From Rhodocollybia butyracea (Eukaryota > Basidiomycota > Agaricomycetes > Agaricales > Omphalotaceae): DNA of 64,000 nucleotides. Of this stretch, positions 19,971 through 30,976 are shown one piece after another. The stretch lies in contig JADNRY010000017.1 in the NCBI GenBank assembly GCA_015501585.1, positions 372,001 through 436,000 of the forward strand, read 5' to 3'. Every line of letters starts with the position of its first letter. Positions within the stretch are counted from its first letter, which is position 1. Below the pieces are notes generated by a model. It had not been told where the DNA came from, searched no databases, and saw only the letters and a list, made by a program, of their open reading frames with translations. A program made the translations under genes and the position numbers.

Positions 19971-20647
19971 TTATACAGTGACACCCAGTTTGTGCAAACC
20001 CTCTTTCGCCTTTACAACCTGCTCCTCCGTAGTATCCTCAGCATTTACAGCCACAACTCCCTCCTCCCCTTCCGGATTTTCCAAAGTCTGCAGCTGACTA
20101 TCCAACATACTCGCTTTCATGAAATGCCCTTGCCTTTTCTGCATCCTATCTAACAGCAGCTCTCTTGATCCCTTGATAAATACAAAATAAGTCGGCAAAA
20201 GGTCAGGATCCGGCGGCTCGAGATGTTCTGGTAAAACCGCTTTATCCGTGGCAGTAACTTGTTTGCGTCTCCCTCTCAGGATATCTCGGTAGTGTTTCTT
20301 TAACGACGAACAGCCGACAACTAATCCACACTGTTTGCCAGTACCCTCGGCGGTCTGCATTTCGACAGCCTTATGTTCCGCCGTTGTCCGAATAAGTTCC
20401 AGCCAGGGCTCCCTGTCTTGGTCCGTCAAAGCCTGTCCCGACGCCATTTTTTGGACATTGGCAGCTGGATGCAGATCATCGCCGTCGATGAAGGGGATTT
20501 CAAGCACTTTGGCAAGTTCGGCGCCTAGCGTGCTTTTCCCCGTCCCAGAAACGCCCTACGATGACATCCTTCAGAATTGTTTTAGTAAGTTGGGATCAAA
20601 CAAACCATGGTGACGATGAGGACTGGTTTTCGGGAGCCGATTGTCAT
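19971..20647 (-). CDS. Gluconokinase (GntK type)
   Basis: Phosphorylates D-gluconate to 6-phosphogluconate with ATP, feeding the pentose phosphate pathway; cytosolic. Two exons, 20606-20647 and 19971-20555, encode 208 residues, slightly longer than the usual 170-200. The Walker A loop GVSGTGKST follows the 50-nt intron, then PFIDGDDLHP, the family's substrate-site stretch, LTDQDREPWL, and the C-terminal QKRQGHFMKASMLDSQL motif (the family's conserved R-x-x-HFM). All key residues are present. It lies tail to head behind the proteasome gene, which is probably chance. Confidence 0.9.
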
Positions 20648-21315
20648 GAATGTTCAAGGAAGAGCCGCGGTTTATTTCGTTCTCGGAGACAAAACGGGAG
20701 AGCGGGCCTAACATCCGTTCCCAATCGCCTGAATTACATTATAGATTGTATTTCCGGCCTTACTTACTATCATGTTTTTCCTTCTTCAATATGATTTTCA
20801 TAGTTTCTTTGCTCCTTATCTGTTCATTTGTAGACACGGTTACTGAAAACCTGTTTACAGCGCTTGATAGTAAGTGAGATCCCAACCACCACCACGATCC
20901 ACTACCCGAAAATACACTCTTGCGAGTTGGCGGGGGGTCCTAGTCAAAAATTTCGCTTCCACAAAATAATTCAAAGGTGTACTTACTTGCACTGTGCAAA
21001 CTATCTGGCATTGCGCACTAATACGCAACAAAAACATCAGGCAAACTGCAAATAATCATTGGCATGTGGAACAATGTTACGCTGGATATGTATATCTGTG
21101 AAGTGTTTGGATGAAATACGATCTCGTAAGGCTATAGTAGATATGAAGAGTAGAGATAGTGGTATGATAGGTCTCCCAGACTGTCCACCCAATGGGTCGA
21201 GTTACCCAACGAAAGGGAAGCCGGGAAGGTTGTTTATCCAGAGCGGCGAGCCGGAATGGACGGAAAAGAGCTCAAAGACAATAATTGATTTAGGCACCTG
21301 GTTGCAATCTAATCT
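20648..21315. repeat. Spacer sharing sequence with 25.1-25.4 kb
   Basis: It contains no gene. Around 20760-20875 it resembles 25240-25375: both contain ATCTGTTCATTTGTAGACA with similar pyrimidine-rich surroundings. In each case the sequence lies downstream of an F-box copy, so it is part of the duplicated block. It also holds the gluconokinase promoter at its left end. Confidence 0.5.
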
Positions 21316-22139
21316 TTAGTATATGCAAGGTCCGTCACAAAATTCCAAGTTATCACTCTTCGGAGTTGATATTTTCAAAGCTCCAATGAGATTTCGACTA
21401 CTGCTCACTTCTAGCCACCCATAAAGGGACCAGGATAGTTCCTCGAAGGCAAAAAAACTACGTTGATAAACATACAAAGCCTCCAAGGCGGTCCCTTTGG
21501 CAATTTTGGATGCATACCACATTATTTTGAGTTCTGCTTCAGCGGCAAGGGATCCTGACCTGTCCAGAGATTTTGTTTCGCGGAGTGGCTTCAATGGATT
21601 TTCATGTTTGAAGTAGTAAAGATAATCAAAAATGTTATACAGTGATAAAATGCGCAGAGAAGGAAAGCAAGCCAGACCATCCACGAGATCATCCTGTAAA
21701 GTGGTTAACGGAAAGCGATTCAACCCGACAGAAAACATACGATGTGGGATATTGTGGCTGAGATATCGAGTTCCACGTCCAGTTTGGTTATATTTGCAAA
21801 GGAAGCACCGATAAGCGAGAGATTCTCGTATAGGCGGGACATAACAATAATGTTCATTTTGGTGACTTGCCTGTAAAGCGCAGGAACGGTCAGCTTCGTT
21901 AGCCGACGTTTTGGCCTGATCCGAATGCTGCCGGACCCAAGACCCCAAGTACCCTTCACATGACCTGTGACACAGACGTCGGCCTTTGCCGTATGTTGGT
22001 GGAAAACCCAAGGCAAACCCCGAAGAGGGGAGTCAAGCGGTGAAGCCTGTATATGATACATCGAGCCGTGCGCGTGAGCTTGTTGCCATCTGGGCCCAGA
22101 TTGGGATTTGGATCCAAAGACCCAAAACTCAGCTGCCAT
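21316..22139 (-). pseudogene. Detached 3' part of F-box copy A
   Basis: Two overlapping frames carry F-box-family leucine-rich sequence without a start: LTKLTVPALYRQVTKMN up to FANITKLDVELDISATI, then after a probable intron DDLVDGLACFPSLRILSLYN through SLDRSGSLAAEAELKIMWYA. The second part matches 25625-25951, the end of copy B (FPSLRILSLRN, LDWLASLAAKAEPAVMWYA). No F-box precedes it; the corresponding 5' half lies at 23765-24705, separated by unrelated sequence. It is probably a relic. Confidence 0.6.
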
Positions 22140-22684
22140 GCCCCAACCCCGGTGAGCGCCTGTTAGCAGACGCGTCGTGTCAAGCTTCCAAGTCGCGTCG
22201 TTTTCTGCAAGTTATATATGATTAATATACATGTAATAGGCTAGTAAACGGAACCAATATCCCGACACGTTACAATGCCCTAATCCGACGTGAATATCCC
22301 CACAAGCAATTATTTGGGTTGAACGCTACTATTGCGTTAAGCTTCTCGGTTACATGATCAACTGATTCTGAACCCTAGATAAGGAGGAGAAAGCCCAGGA
22401 TAGCGCCAATAACAATGTTCATCGAGCTTTGGAAGCTCAGTCCGCTTAGTGACATAGGAGGATTGGCCGAGATTACTTTTTTTTTCCTGACCGCTGAAAT
22501 AGATTGGATCGAGGTGAACACAAGAGTCGTCCTGAAGAGACTAGATTAGCATATCACAAAGGTACGGAGGAGGAACACAAAGAGTCCAATGGTCCATTAA
22601 AAGTATTTGAAGGAATACTGTACATTAGAATATAAAAAATGGTTATCACTTGTAGTTCAAAGTAGGTGCTAGTCTGGGGTGGAT

Positions 22685-23627
22685 CTACCATCCACTCGTG
22701 CCAGCGCCATTGTTGTTAGTAGGGAAGCCAGCGCTGAGTCCTGGGATGCACAGGGACACAATGTTAGAGTTACAATCTTTCTTGTTGTTGACCATGGAGT
22801 CAAAGGTGATGGAGTCTTAGGGAGGCCTTGCATTAGGAGTAGCTTTCATACCGGATAGTACAGCTGGGCATCGGCTGTCGATGTACCAAATGAAGTAGGC
22901 CGAGTTGGCAAAGTTTCTGAAGCGGAGAACAATGTGGGCGGGGTTGGTTCCTGAAACCCAATATGCCACATAGAGCATCCCAAGGTGGATGTTGCTGCCT
23001 ATTGATGCGAAGATCATCTTGGTGGTGTTTCCAGCAGTCTCTGAGGGTTGCAGACCTTTGAACAGAACATCAGTGGTGTCGGCAGTGAGGTTAGGTCTTT
23101 GGTGATGGGGTAGGTAGGCTCAGGGAGTCTGCGCTTCTCCGAGGTACTAGCGATCCCCTGCGCAGATGCAGGGAAAGGGTTAGGTTGAACATGCTCAGAG
23201 CCTCGAGCCGTCGAGCCGGAGCAGGCCAGTTGCCCATCATTCCCATAGAGTTGGGAGTCATGGACGTATTACTGTTATTGGTGGTAGCAGGGGCAATTTG
23301 GTCAGGAAGGCTAATGATGTAGTCCCGTAGCTCACTTAAGCCCACTTGGAGGGAAGAGATATTGGTTTGGATGGATGTTCGGACATCCATGAGCCTACCG
23401 CTGAGGGTGTTATAGACATCCCTAAATTCTTCATTCTCTGCCTGGGAAACAGGAGAAGGAGAAGGTGTCACACCGGGGAGGGTTGTCTGCGAGTCCTGAA
23501 GGATTCTCATGATTTGAGGGTCGACGTTGTCAGTGATGTGTCTGATGATGTTGGTCACGTCTATGATACAGGTGTCCACGGTGGAGGTCGCTACTCGGCG
23601 GTAGAGATATAGTGTCATATTGAACAT
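22685..23627 (-). pseudogene. Decayed reading frame of unknown origin
   Basis: A protein-like sequence can be followed through at least three frame changes. It starts near MFNMTLYLYRRVATS, with amphipathic helical sequence (LMDVRTSIQTNISSLQVGLS), then NPFPASAQGIASTSEKRR, LTADTTDVLFKGLQPSETAG, a hydrophobic stretch (NIHLGMLYVAYWVSGTNP) and finally DCNSNIVSLCIPGLSAG before a stop. I see no splice sites that would repair the shifts, so it is treated as a relic. I do not recognise the family. The stretch from about 23020 to 22860 looks like a globular beta-rich protein; a coat-like origin is possible but unsupported. It lies between the two halves of F-box copy A on the same strand. Confidence 0.5.
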
Positions 23628-23764
23628 GTTTTCATTCGTGCGGAATCTGAATGCTCCAGCAAGGATTCACATCGATGGTATGGCCATTGCCTTATGTATG
23701 AGCAATCATCTATGAGTCACTGTCATGCGGTGGCAGAAGTCCATCATTAGTTAAGCCTCGCCAA

Positions 23765-24705
23765 TCATGTTTTGAAGCTGACCGCTCCTGCTTGCAATAC
23801 TTGCCATTCCTGTGGCTCAGAGGACGTATCGCTGGTCACCCTGAATGCAACTGAGGTTATTTGGAAAGTTTGAGAAGGATCCATGAAAGTGGAGAGAGAA
23901 GAAGGGATGTTATCAAAGCGGGCGGGACATAACCATTCTATCACTTTCAGGCGCGAATGAGAAGAGATGAATGGGGGAAACCACGTGTTGGATTCGGGTA
24001 TCCTGGCCAAGCTGATTCTCTGTAGGCCTTTGAAGGTCGGAATTTGGATTTGGGAATTGTCCAGGAGTTCACGAAAAAACATATGTTCTATTTGCAGGCC
24101 TCGCGCAAGGTATGAAATGAATGTACGGGTATCCCCCTCGGAAGTGGGTTCATGGGATTTGACGATGATGCTCGACAAGTCATCGAAGCACACTTCTTGA
24201 GGCAAGTTTTCCAATGAAGTAACGATTATCTTCGATACAGTGGGATGGGCATGCAGAGCCTGGAGAATTGCGTTATTCAAGCGGCCGCGTTTCCCAACTT
24301 GAACGCATAAAAGACCGTCAAGAACAGGCAGCAAGTCGCACCACAATTTAGATGTTTCCGCTTCGGTATCTTGCTTGAATTTGAAGACTTTGCCAAACTT
24401 CATCATCCTGGAATCACTGAGTGACAGGCAAATGAGGCGAGTAAACCACATACTGGATGAGTTTCGAGAGCGAGGGATAAGCATTACACCAGTCCCTCAG
24501 CCTCTCCGCTTTTACAGTGCTGTCTATGAACACATGCAAATAAGAAAGGTAAACTGATTCGCCGCAATCGATGGCTGACTACAGAGAGAGCGATGACGTC
24601 TGGAGATGGAGTTCGAAACCGGGCCACCCATTGTTCGTCGTAGTCATGGGTATATGCGATATAGTCGACTGTTTTATGGAGCAACTCGTCCGGTAAAGAC
24701 TCCAT
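23765..24705 (-). pseudogene. F-box gene copy A, frameshifted 5' part
   Basis: It starts MESLPDELLHKTVDYIAYT, an F-box in its usual N-terminal place, and is closely similar to copy B at 26057-27004. Around 24530-24545 it lacks two bases present in copy B, so the frame ends at 24484 and resumes in another frame as LICLSLSDSRMM. The later part is well preserved (LWCDLLPVLDGLLCVQVGK, DDLSSIIVKSHEP, SFKT end). The gene therefore cannot make the full protein. Its 3' leucine-rich continuation is found at 21316-22139. Confidence 0.75.
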
Positions 24706-24859
24706 GGCAGTTCAAGAAGAAGTGATCATGTCTGAGAGCAGGTCACGTTATAATTCTGAGTCCGGCGGCGGAAGCAGCGAAGAAAACTTTTAGAAAAGTC
24801 GTTCGCTCCACCCTGCCTCTGCTTTAAGTGTTTCTGGCTAGTAGGACTTGACCCCATGT

Positions 24860-25100
24860 GAATGAGCATACAAGTCATTTCAGGACCTCTAAACAACGTG
24901 GCCGCACGCAGCACACTAGTGACTAGTCTGGTTGATTTCAGAGGCTATCCGATTCGCTCTACCTCACTACGTTGCAAGTTTATATATCCTCTCATCCATG
25001 AAGGTTTAAACACTCTTTTAGGGAACGCACACTGGGCAGTAGATAGACAGAAAAGGTCTCACATGGTGTTTCGCTTTCCTAATTTTCTAGTGTAATCAAG
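24860..25100 (+). pseudogene. Relic of the 5' end of a KGYPLW/dsRBD gene
   Basis: This stretch lines up with 27066-27240, which contains the promoter and first exon of the dsRBD gene: shared GAGCATACAAGTCATTT, GGACCTCTAAACAA and TATATCCTCTC. The reading frame is not kept and no ATG exon is recoverable. Position and direction relative to F-box copy A are the same as for the intact gene relative to copy B. Confidence 0.5.
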
Positions 25101-25624
25101 CCCAAGAGGCTAGATGGATGTGCAACCCAGCGCGTTCGTCGTGGAACCTTTACAGGTTTTTGGATGCACAGTGTACAGGCACGGGTTCGTTCGTTTAGAC
25201 CTGCATTGAAAGTATATATATATATTCGCTACCATAAGTATGCTTCACCTTACTATCGTGTTTCTCTTCTTACTTTCCTTCTTATTCTTTTTATAGTTCC
25301 ATTCCTTCTGATCTGTTCATTTGTAGACATGACCAAAACGAGTTGGCTGTTTACAATTACATACATACCTGCAGTTTGAAAAATCTACAATTTACCTGCT
25401 TACGAGCATCTGGTGTTCTAGAACCCCATGGGACGCGAATGAATCTGGGATACTGATTACACTCGGAAACCTGAGGCAATTCTGGTCCAGACCCATTTGC
25501 TCCAAATAAATAGAAAGATTGAAAGGCCTTGAGGTGTAGTTTCCAGGATCTTGCATGTGCTCAAGCACCGAAGCGTATACAGCAAATTTATCTCGAAGAT
25601 GCTGCGTTACGCCGAGACTGTGTC
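25101..25624. repeat. 3' flank of F-box copy B
   Basis: No gene is visible. Part of it (25240-25375) resembles 20750-20875 downstream of copy A, including ATCTGTTCATTTGTAGACA, marking the left end of the duplicated unit. Confidence 0.45.
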
Positions 25625-26056
25625 CTAGATATACACCGAAGCTAATATTTTCAAAGCTCCAACGAGATCTCGGCTACTGGTCACTTCCAGCCACCCATGA
25701 AGGCACCAGTCTGGACCGCCCGCGTAACTGCGTTGATAAATATGCCAAGCCTCCAAAGAGGTCCCTTTGGCAATTTTGGATGCATACCACATTACTGCAG
25801 GTTCTGCTTTAGCAGCCAGGGATGCTAACCAGTCCAGAGATTTGGTTTCACGGAGTGGCTCCAATGGATCTTCACATTCAGAGTAAAGTTTCTCAAAAAC
25901 GTTACGCAGCGATAAAATGCGCAGAGAAGGGAAGCAAGCCAGACCATTCACGAGATCATCCTGGAAAGTGGTTAACGGTAGCTGCGATTCGAGCCGACAA
26001 AAAAACTTACAATGTGGAACATTGCCGCCGGCGGCCTGTAGAATACCAGATGCAGT
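25625..26056 (-). pseudogene. 3' leucine-rich part of F-box copy B, out of frame
   Basis: It carries GLACFPSLRILSLRNVFEKL and YASKIAKGTSLEAWHIYQRS, matching the detached end of copy A. A possible acceptor (CCACTTTCCAG) precedes it, but the frame upstream (MANIARLHLVFYR) is broken relative to the F-box part, which stops at 26057. Either an intron I could not place joins them or copy B is truncated to its first 315 residues. Confidence 0.5.
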
Positions 26057-27004
26057 CTAGCTATATTTGCCATTCCGGAAATCAGAGGAGTTCACTATCC
26101 TGGATAGCCCAACCGAGTTTATTTGAAAAGTTGAAGAACTTAGACCCTGTAGATCCGATGTATCCATTAAAGTGGAGAGAGAAGAAGGGATATTATCAGA
26201 GCGGAGAGGCCATAGCCATTCTATTGCTTTCAGGTGTGGACGAGAAGATACGAATCGGGGAAGCCACGCCATGGGTTCGCGTATCCCACACCTACCCAAG
26301 CTGATTCTCTGGAGACCTCTGAAAGTAAGAAGTTGGATTTGTGAGTCGTCCAGGAAACTATTATCCATATACATATGTTCTATTTTCAGGCCTCGCGCAA
26401 GGTATGAACCAAATGCATCCCAATTGAAATTGAAATCGGACTCAAGGGATTTAATGATGATGCTCGACAAGTCATCGAGGGACACTTCTTGAGGCAAGTC
26501 TTGGAATGAAGCGATGATTATCTTCGATAAAGTGGGATGGTCATGCAGAGCCTGGAGAATGGCGGTATTCAAGCGACTGTATCTCCCCACCTCAATGCAT
26601 AAAAGACCGTCAAGAGCAGACAGCAAGTCGCACCACAGTTTAGATAGTTCCGCTTCGGTATCTTGATAGAATGAAACTCCGTTAAACTGTATCATCCTGG
26701 AATCACTGAGTGACAGGGAAATGAGGAAATGAGGCAAGTAAACCACATACTGGATGAGTTTCGAGAGTGAAGGATAAGCGTTACACCAGTCCCTCCTCTC
26801 TGCTTTTACAGTGCTGTCTATGAACACATACGCGAATAAGAAAGGTAAACTGATTCGCCGCAATCGATGGCTAACTACAGAGAGAGCGATAACTTGGTCT
26901 GAAGATGGAGTTCGAAACCAGGCCACCCGTTGTTCGTCGTATTCAGGTGCATACGCGATATAGTCGACTGTTTTATGGAGCAACTCATCCGGTAAAGACT
27001 CCAT
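26057..27004 (-). CDS. F-box protein copy B
   Basis: An open frame of 315 residues starting MESLPDELLHKTVDYIAYA, followed by VIALSVVSHRLRRISLPFLF, the F-box region. The rest is leucine-rich with regular hydrophobic strands (LDGLLCIEVGR, GLQRISLGRCGI). As an F-box protein it would bring a substrate to an SCF ubiquitin ligase. It is unrelated in detail to the F-box pair at 8.8-17.2 kb. Compared with copy A it lacks a segment near the C-terminus, so the full-length family member probably continues into 25625-25951. Its start is 162 bp from the divergent dsRBD gene, implying a shared promoter. Confidence 0.65.
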   Translation of the reverse strand: MESLPDELLHKTVDYIAYAPEYDEQRVAWFRTPSSDQVIALSVVSHRLRRISLPFLFAYVFIDSTVKAERRDWCNAYPSLSKLIQYVVYLPHFLISLSLSDSRMIQFNGVSFYQDTEAELSKLWCDLLSALDGLLCIEVGRYSRLNTAILQALHDHPTLSKIIIASFQDLPQEVSLDDLSSIIIKSLESDFNFNWDAFGSYLARGLKIEHMYMDNSFLDDSQIQLLTFRGLQRISLGRCGIREPMAWLPRFVSSRPHLKAIEWLWPLRSDNIPSSLSTLMDTSDLQGLSSSTFQINSVGLSRIVNSSDFRNGKYS

Positions 27005-27165
27005 GATGGTTCAAGCAAGAAGTGATCACGTCCGAGTCACGTTATGATTCTGTAGGACCGTTGGGTGAGCATACAAGTCATTTAGACCTCTAAACAATCC
27101 GAAGCGTGGCTGCTGGCAACACACTGGTCCGGTTGATCTCAGAGGGTATCTTTGCTGTGCCGCCG

Positions 27166-29340
27166 ATGGCAGTTCCACCACAGTACGTTGCGAGACCATA
27201 TATCCTCTCTTCCCTGAAAGGTCAAACAGCCCTTTTGAAGGTTTTTCCCTTCATCTTCAGATTTCCGCATTACAGGTCCTGTTTTCAACTCTGTCGTCCA
27301 TTCGTCTCCGATCGAGTCGACATCTATCCCTACTGAGGAAGGCCCTGCAACTGCAACGGTATCTTTGGTCGAGAGCGAAGTGTATGCACGATTGTTGCTT
27401 CCTCTAAAGAAAGGGTACCCCTTGTGGAAACCAAAAGCGTATACCTCACGCCTACCGGAAATATATAAACAAGAAGGAGTCCACATCGGTGACGTCGGAA
27501 TGTTAAACGAGTCTGGGGGGTTTGACTATCTTTTCAACGCATGCCATCCTGCCAACGATCCATTAAATATAGGAAGGGTTCCACCTGGTTTCAAGCCCAT
27601 GGACATCGATTATGATGACATCGTAGACGATGAACGAGAATATGGCCCAAGTTCACATATTCCTAGCCATCCCTCTCATATCCTCAAATCCAGGATTGAA
27701 ACGCTAGGACCTACACTTCCGTACGTAGCTTTTCCATGCTGAGAGACTGTCCTGCAATATAATATAATGTCTGACATAGATGGGTTCCAGAAGAAGTCGG
27801 TGCTGGCCTATCATTCAGAACAAGGGCTAACAAAGGCGCTTTACTCATTTTACCTGAAGGGGGAAAGAGAGTAGACCATCAACAGATCTCCAAGTTCTGT
27901 AACTATGCTGCCGATTGTGCCCAATCTTGGTATAGCCATGTCAATGGTCCCTTAGCCCGCGGCGCTCATAATGGAGCGTTATATCTCGTTACGGGCTTCG
28001 ACAAAGCTCGCGCATGGGGAGTAGCTGCTTTCACTGATGTCGAAGAGGGAGATCAAGTTGCCTTGGACTTTGAACCCAAGGTGTCTGCAAGCATTGGTGA
28101 GGCAGCGGAGTACTGGTTTCGCCGATCTGACTTCGCATGGTCATCATGCGATGCCGATGTATCCAAAAGACAGTCAGGCTGTGTGTTTTTGCGTGGCTTT
28201 AAAATCTCTGTTCGTAGAAATCATTTTTTACCGCCCAAAATCAGTTCGAAAGTAACAGATATTCGTGATCTGAGCGCTGATGAACTGCTATCAAAATCAA
28301 AGGAAATTAATTCTTCCGATTCTCCTTTCAAGTGGAGCTTTTGGTTCCCCACAGCGCAAACCAATTCGGATACAACCAGCGAACAACAACGCGCTGGCAA
28401 CAAATACCGAGTAAGTTACTAGCATTTTCAGGTTCAATGTCCTCAGATATCATGTAGATATATCATCCTTCTGATGTGATAAACCAATCAATTTTGGAAA
28501 AGGTGATTGAAACTCGATCATCACATATGAGGCCATCTTATTCTTTTAGCACCAAGATGTGGACGTTGTAATGACTCATGATAATGGTTGGAGCTCCATT
28601 CTTCGAAAAGTGAGTCGAGTATACGCAAGGGCTTTGTTGCATTTATTAGCATCCAAACTCAGGACGAAAAGGGGATGCCTGAAGATCAAGAGTTAATTCA
28701 GCGTACAGAATGGAACCGTTACCTCCGATTTGGGATTACAGATGGTATTTGATCCAATATTTGAAGTTGTCTGACTACAGCTAGGCCTTGTTAATTATGC
28801 GTACCTCATGGTCCCTGCTGAAGATGACATCGTAAACTATGAATCAACTAACGGAGTTGTGCGGACACCGGTACTAGAAAAAGTTGAAATCACTCCAACA
28901 ACTTCAAGTCCGGTCAGTGTTGTCGAAGACCGAAAGCAGATATCGATCGATGGTTTTAAGCAGGGGGGAGGCAGTCGCCATGGCGAAGGAAGCAACTCCT
29001 GTAAGTACTGTGAAAGCAGAAAATCATCAGCTGTTCTAACTGCACACTGCGACGATTTTTCAGTAATGCGAATGAATTCGCACAACTGGGCAGCTCAAAT
29101 GGGACTGGGAGTGATATATGCAGATACAGTCTCCGGTCCCACAAATGCCCCAACTTGGGTTAGCAAAGTACATGGTGCGCGCGATTCCGTCTTAAACTGA
29201 CTTACTGTGCCACCCACACATATGATATACCAGTTGATGGGCAACAATATGGCCTTGGCACTGGAGCGAAAAAGGCCGATGCTCGGGAGCACGCCGCCTC
29301 ACAGGCTTTGGACCAATTATGCCGCACCAACGGCCCCTAG
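27166..29340 (+). CDS. KGYPLW-family protein with C-terminal dsRNA-binding domain
   Basis: Nine exons: 27166-27220, 27261-27720, 27780-28410, 28458-28502, 28550-28609, 28663-28744, 28785-29000, 29064-29174 and 29234-29340, giving 588 residues. The N-terminal two thirds are an Agaricomycete-specific region of unknown role: LLLPLKKGYPLW, GVHIGDVGMLNESGGFDYLF, RVPPGFKP, then WVPEEVGAG through IYHPSDVINQSILEK and VVMTHDNGW. The last 70 residues form a double-stranded-RNA-binding motif, NSHNWAAQMGLGVIY, GPTNAPTWVSKV, then YGLGTGAKKADAREHAASQA with the basic KKADAREHAA helix that contacts RNA. Splice phases agree at every junction. Two introns are only 40 nt, and the last uses donor GTGCGC. The first exon is the least certain. 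Known: dsRBD binds dsRNA. Inferred: RNA binding in an unknown process. Confidence 0.75.
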
Positions 29341-29439
29341 AATCTCGCTGCCTGACGGCGTAACTTATTTCGACAGGATCGGCATTGGGGGAGTCCTTTC
29401 TGAAGCAGTATAATAGGCTCGACTGATGGGTATCATCTG

Positions 29440-29824
29440 TTAATGTCCGAACGACATTGAGAAGGTGTACAAGTGCATGCTTGGAAAGCGGCGGTTCAAT
29501 ATACCAAGGAGAGATGTGGATGGCTCACAGAGAAACCAACTGTGGTTTGAACGTCGGTCTTCCAGTTCTGTCAGAAGGAAAGACAAACGAAAAACAGCTG
29601 CGCGAAGTTGAGGTGAAAGTCGATGGATCAGGATAAAGATATTTACCAGATCTGTAGTCTCGAGAATCCAGACCATCGTTGGAGATGCCAGGCATCTTCG
29701 AAGTGTTGAGCTTAGATGCCTTATCACTTCGCTCTGCCAGCGCCTGAGTCAGCAACGGTGAATGCTCCGAGTGCGAGGACAGATTCACATCGTCCCAAAG
29801 TCCCGTGGACATTGGCAGTGACAT
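29440..29824 (-). CDS. Small hypothetical protein
   Basis: Two exons, 29647-29824 and 29440-29597, join through a 49-nt intron (GTAAAT...GCGCAG) to a 111-residue frame starting MSLPMSTGLWDDVNLSS. I do not recognise the family. The first exon has a helical stretch (LLTQALAERSDKASKLN); the second is rich in Leu and Phe. It lies tail to tail with the dsRBD gene, 99 bp apart. It may be real or a chance frame; codon usage was not assessed. Confidence 0.35.
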
Positions 29825-30976
29825 TTAATAATGAGTGAAAGGTGATTTGTGAAGCGCTTACACAAGATGCCAGTTAAAAAACCTGAGGAGGCATCGCATC
29901 GTAGTTGCCTAGTCATCTCACGGAACGACTATTATTATAGTATGCTAGCGCTCAAAAGTCATGAACCGAAGTCAGCCGAAGCCGTGTTTTCTCTTTTTCA
30001 AAATCGAAGTTTCCTTGATCCATACAAGCACATGCATGCGGCGGACAGGACACATCTCATCTCAGCTGCCAACGCCAACCACAACCACAACCAGGAAATC
30101 CAGAAGGTAGTTCATGCGGTAGATGACTAGTTTCTATTGTTGGAAGTAGTGCTGCTAAATGAGCAGTACGCATATATGCAGTAGTAGTAATACGTAGTAG
30201 TATCGTACAACAAATGTAATAAGAGCGAATTTGAGCTAATGTGTAAGGTATGCACAGGAACGACACAGCGGCGCCGGTCCAATTAAACTACTGTATGCAC
30301 AAGAAGAATAAAAAGAGCAAGGCACGACCGAATATGACCAAATAAAAGGGAGCATATGAATTAGCCCAGATTGATTTAACGTAGAGGGAATTAGCTGTAG
30401 GCATCAGTATATGAGAAAATACAAGAGGGGAAAAGAGGGGAAGAAGCACAATAACAACAGCAATTCAACCACAACATGGGTCAGATAGAAGACATTTGGC
30501 GATGGGGGCATTGGACGAGTAATATGTATCATCATGACTGCTCCACCGGGGAGGCGCAACAAGTATACACGGGTAAGAAACAACCAAACCAAACCAAGAG
30601 AGATAAAAGAGTGAAGTCAGACTCTGTACATGTCCAAGAGTATAGTGTCCGCATTTTGTAATGAACAGTCAGTGTCTAATCCGTAGCTCAAAGAAAGACA
30701 AGAGATAGTTGGATGGCTGGGAAGAAACGGCCTTTAAACGAAAGAACGGTGAGAATGGTTGATGCCAGTGGAAGGAGGCGTAGTCGCCGTTGTGCATAGA
30801 TGAGTAGATGATGAGGATGTAGAGCGCGTTCAATGCATGATGAGATGGATGATTAAGATGATGAGATGCAAGTGCTGAAAATAAATGATACAGAACATGA
30901 TAAAATCTTTTCCCCGAATGACCTTGCGGCGGTAAAAAGATTATTGTTTTAATTCACCAAGCGGGCCGTTGATTCC
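29825..30976. other. Intergenic region, probable 3' UTR sequence
   Basis: No gene is recognised. The right half (about 30300-30950) is purine-rich on the plus strand and likely contains the 3' untranslated region of the minus-strand gene ending at 30977. Confidence 0.45.

Noticed and set aside
29161..29233. An AT-AC or AG-less intron in the dsRBD gene
   Set aside because: At first no acceptor AG seemed available after WVSK, but donor GTGCGC at 29175 with acceptor CAG at 29231-29233 gives a canonical intron and an intact dsRBD.
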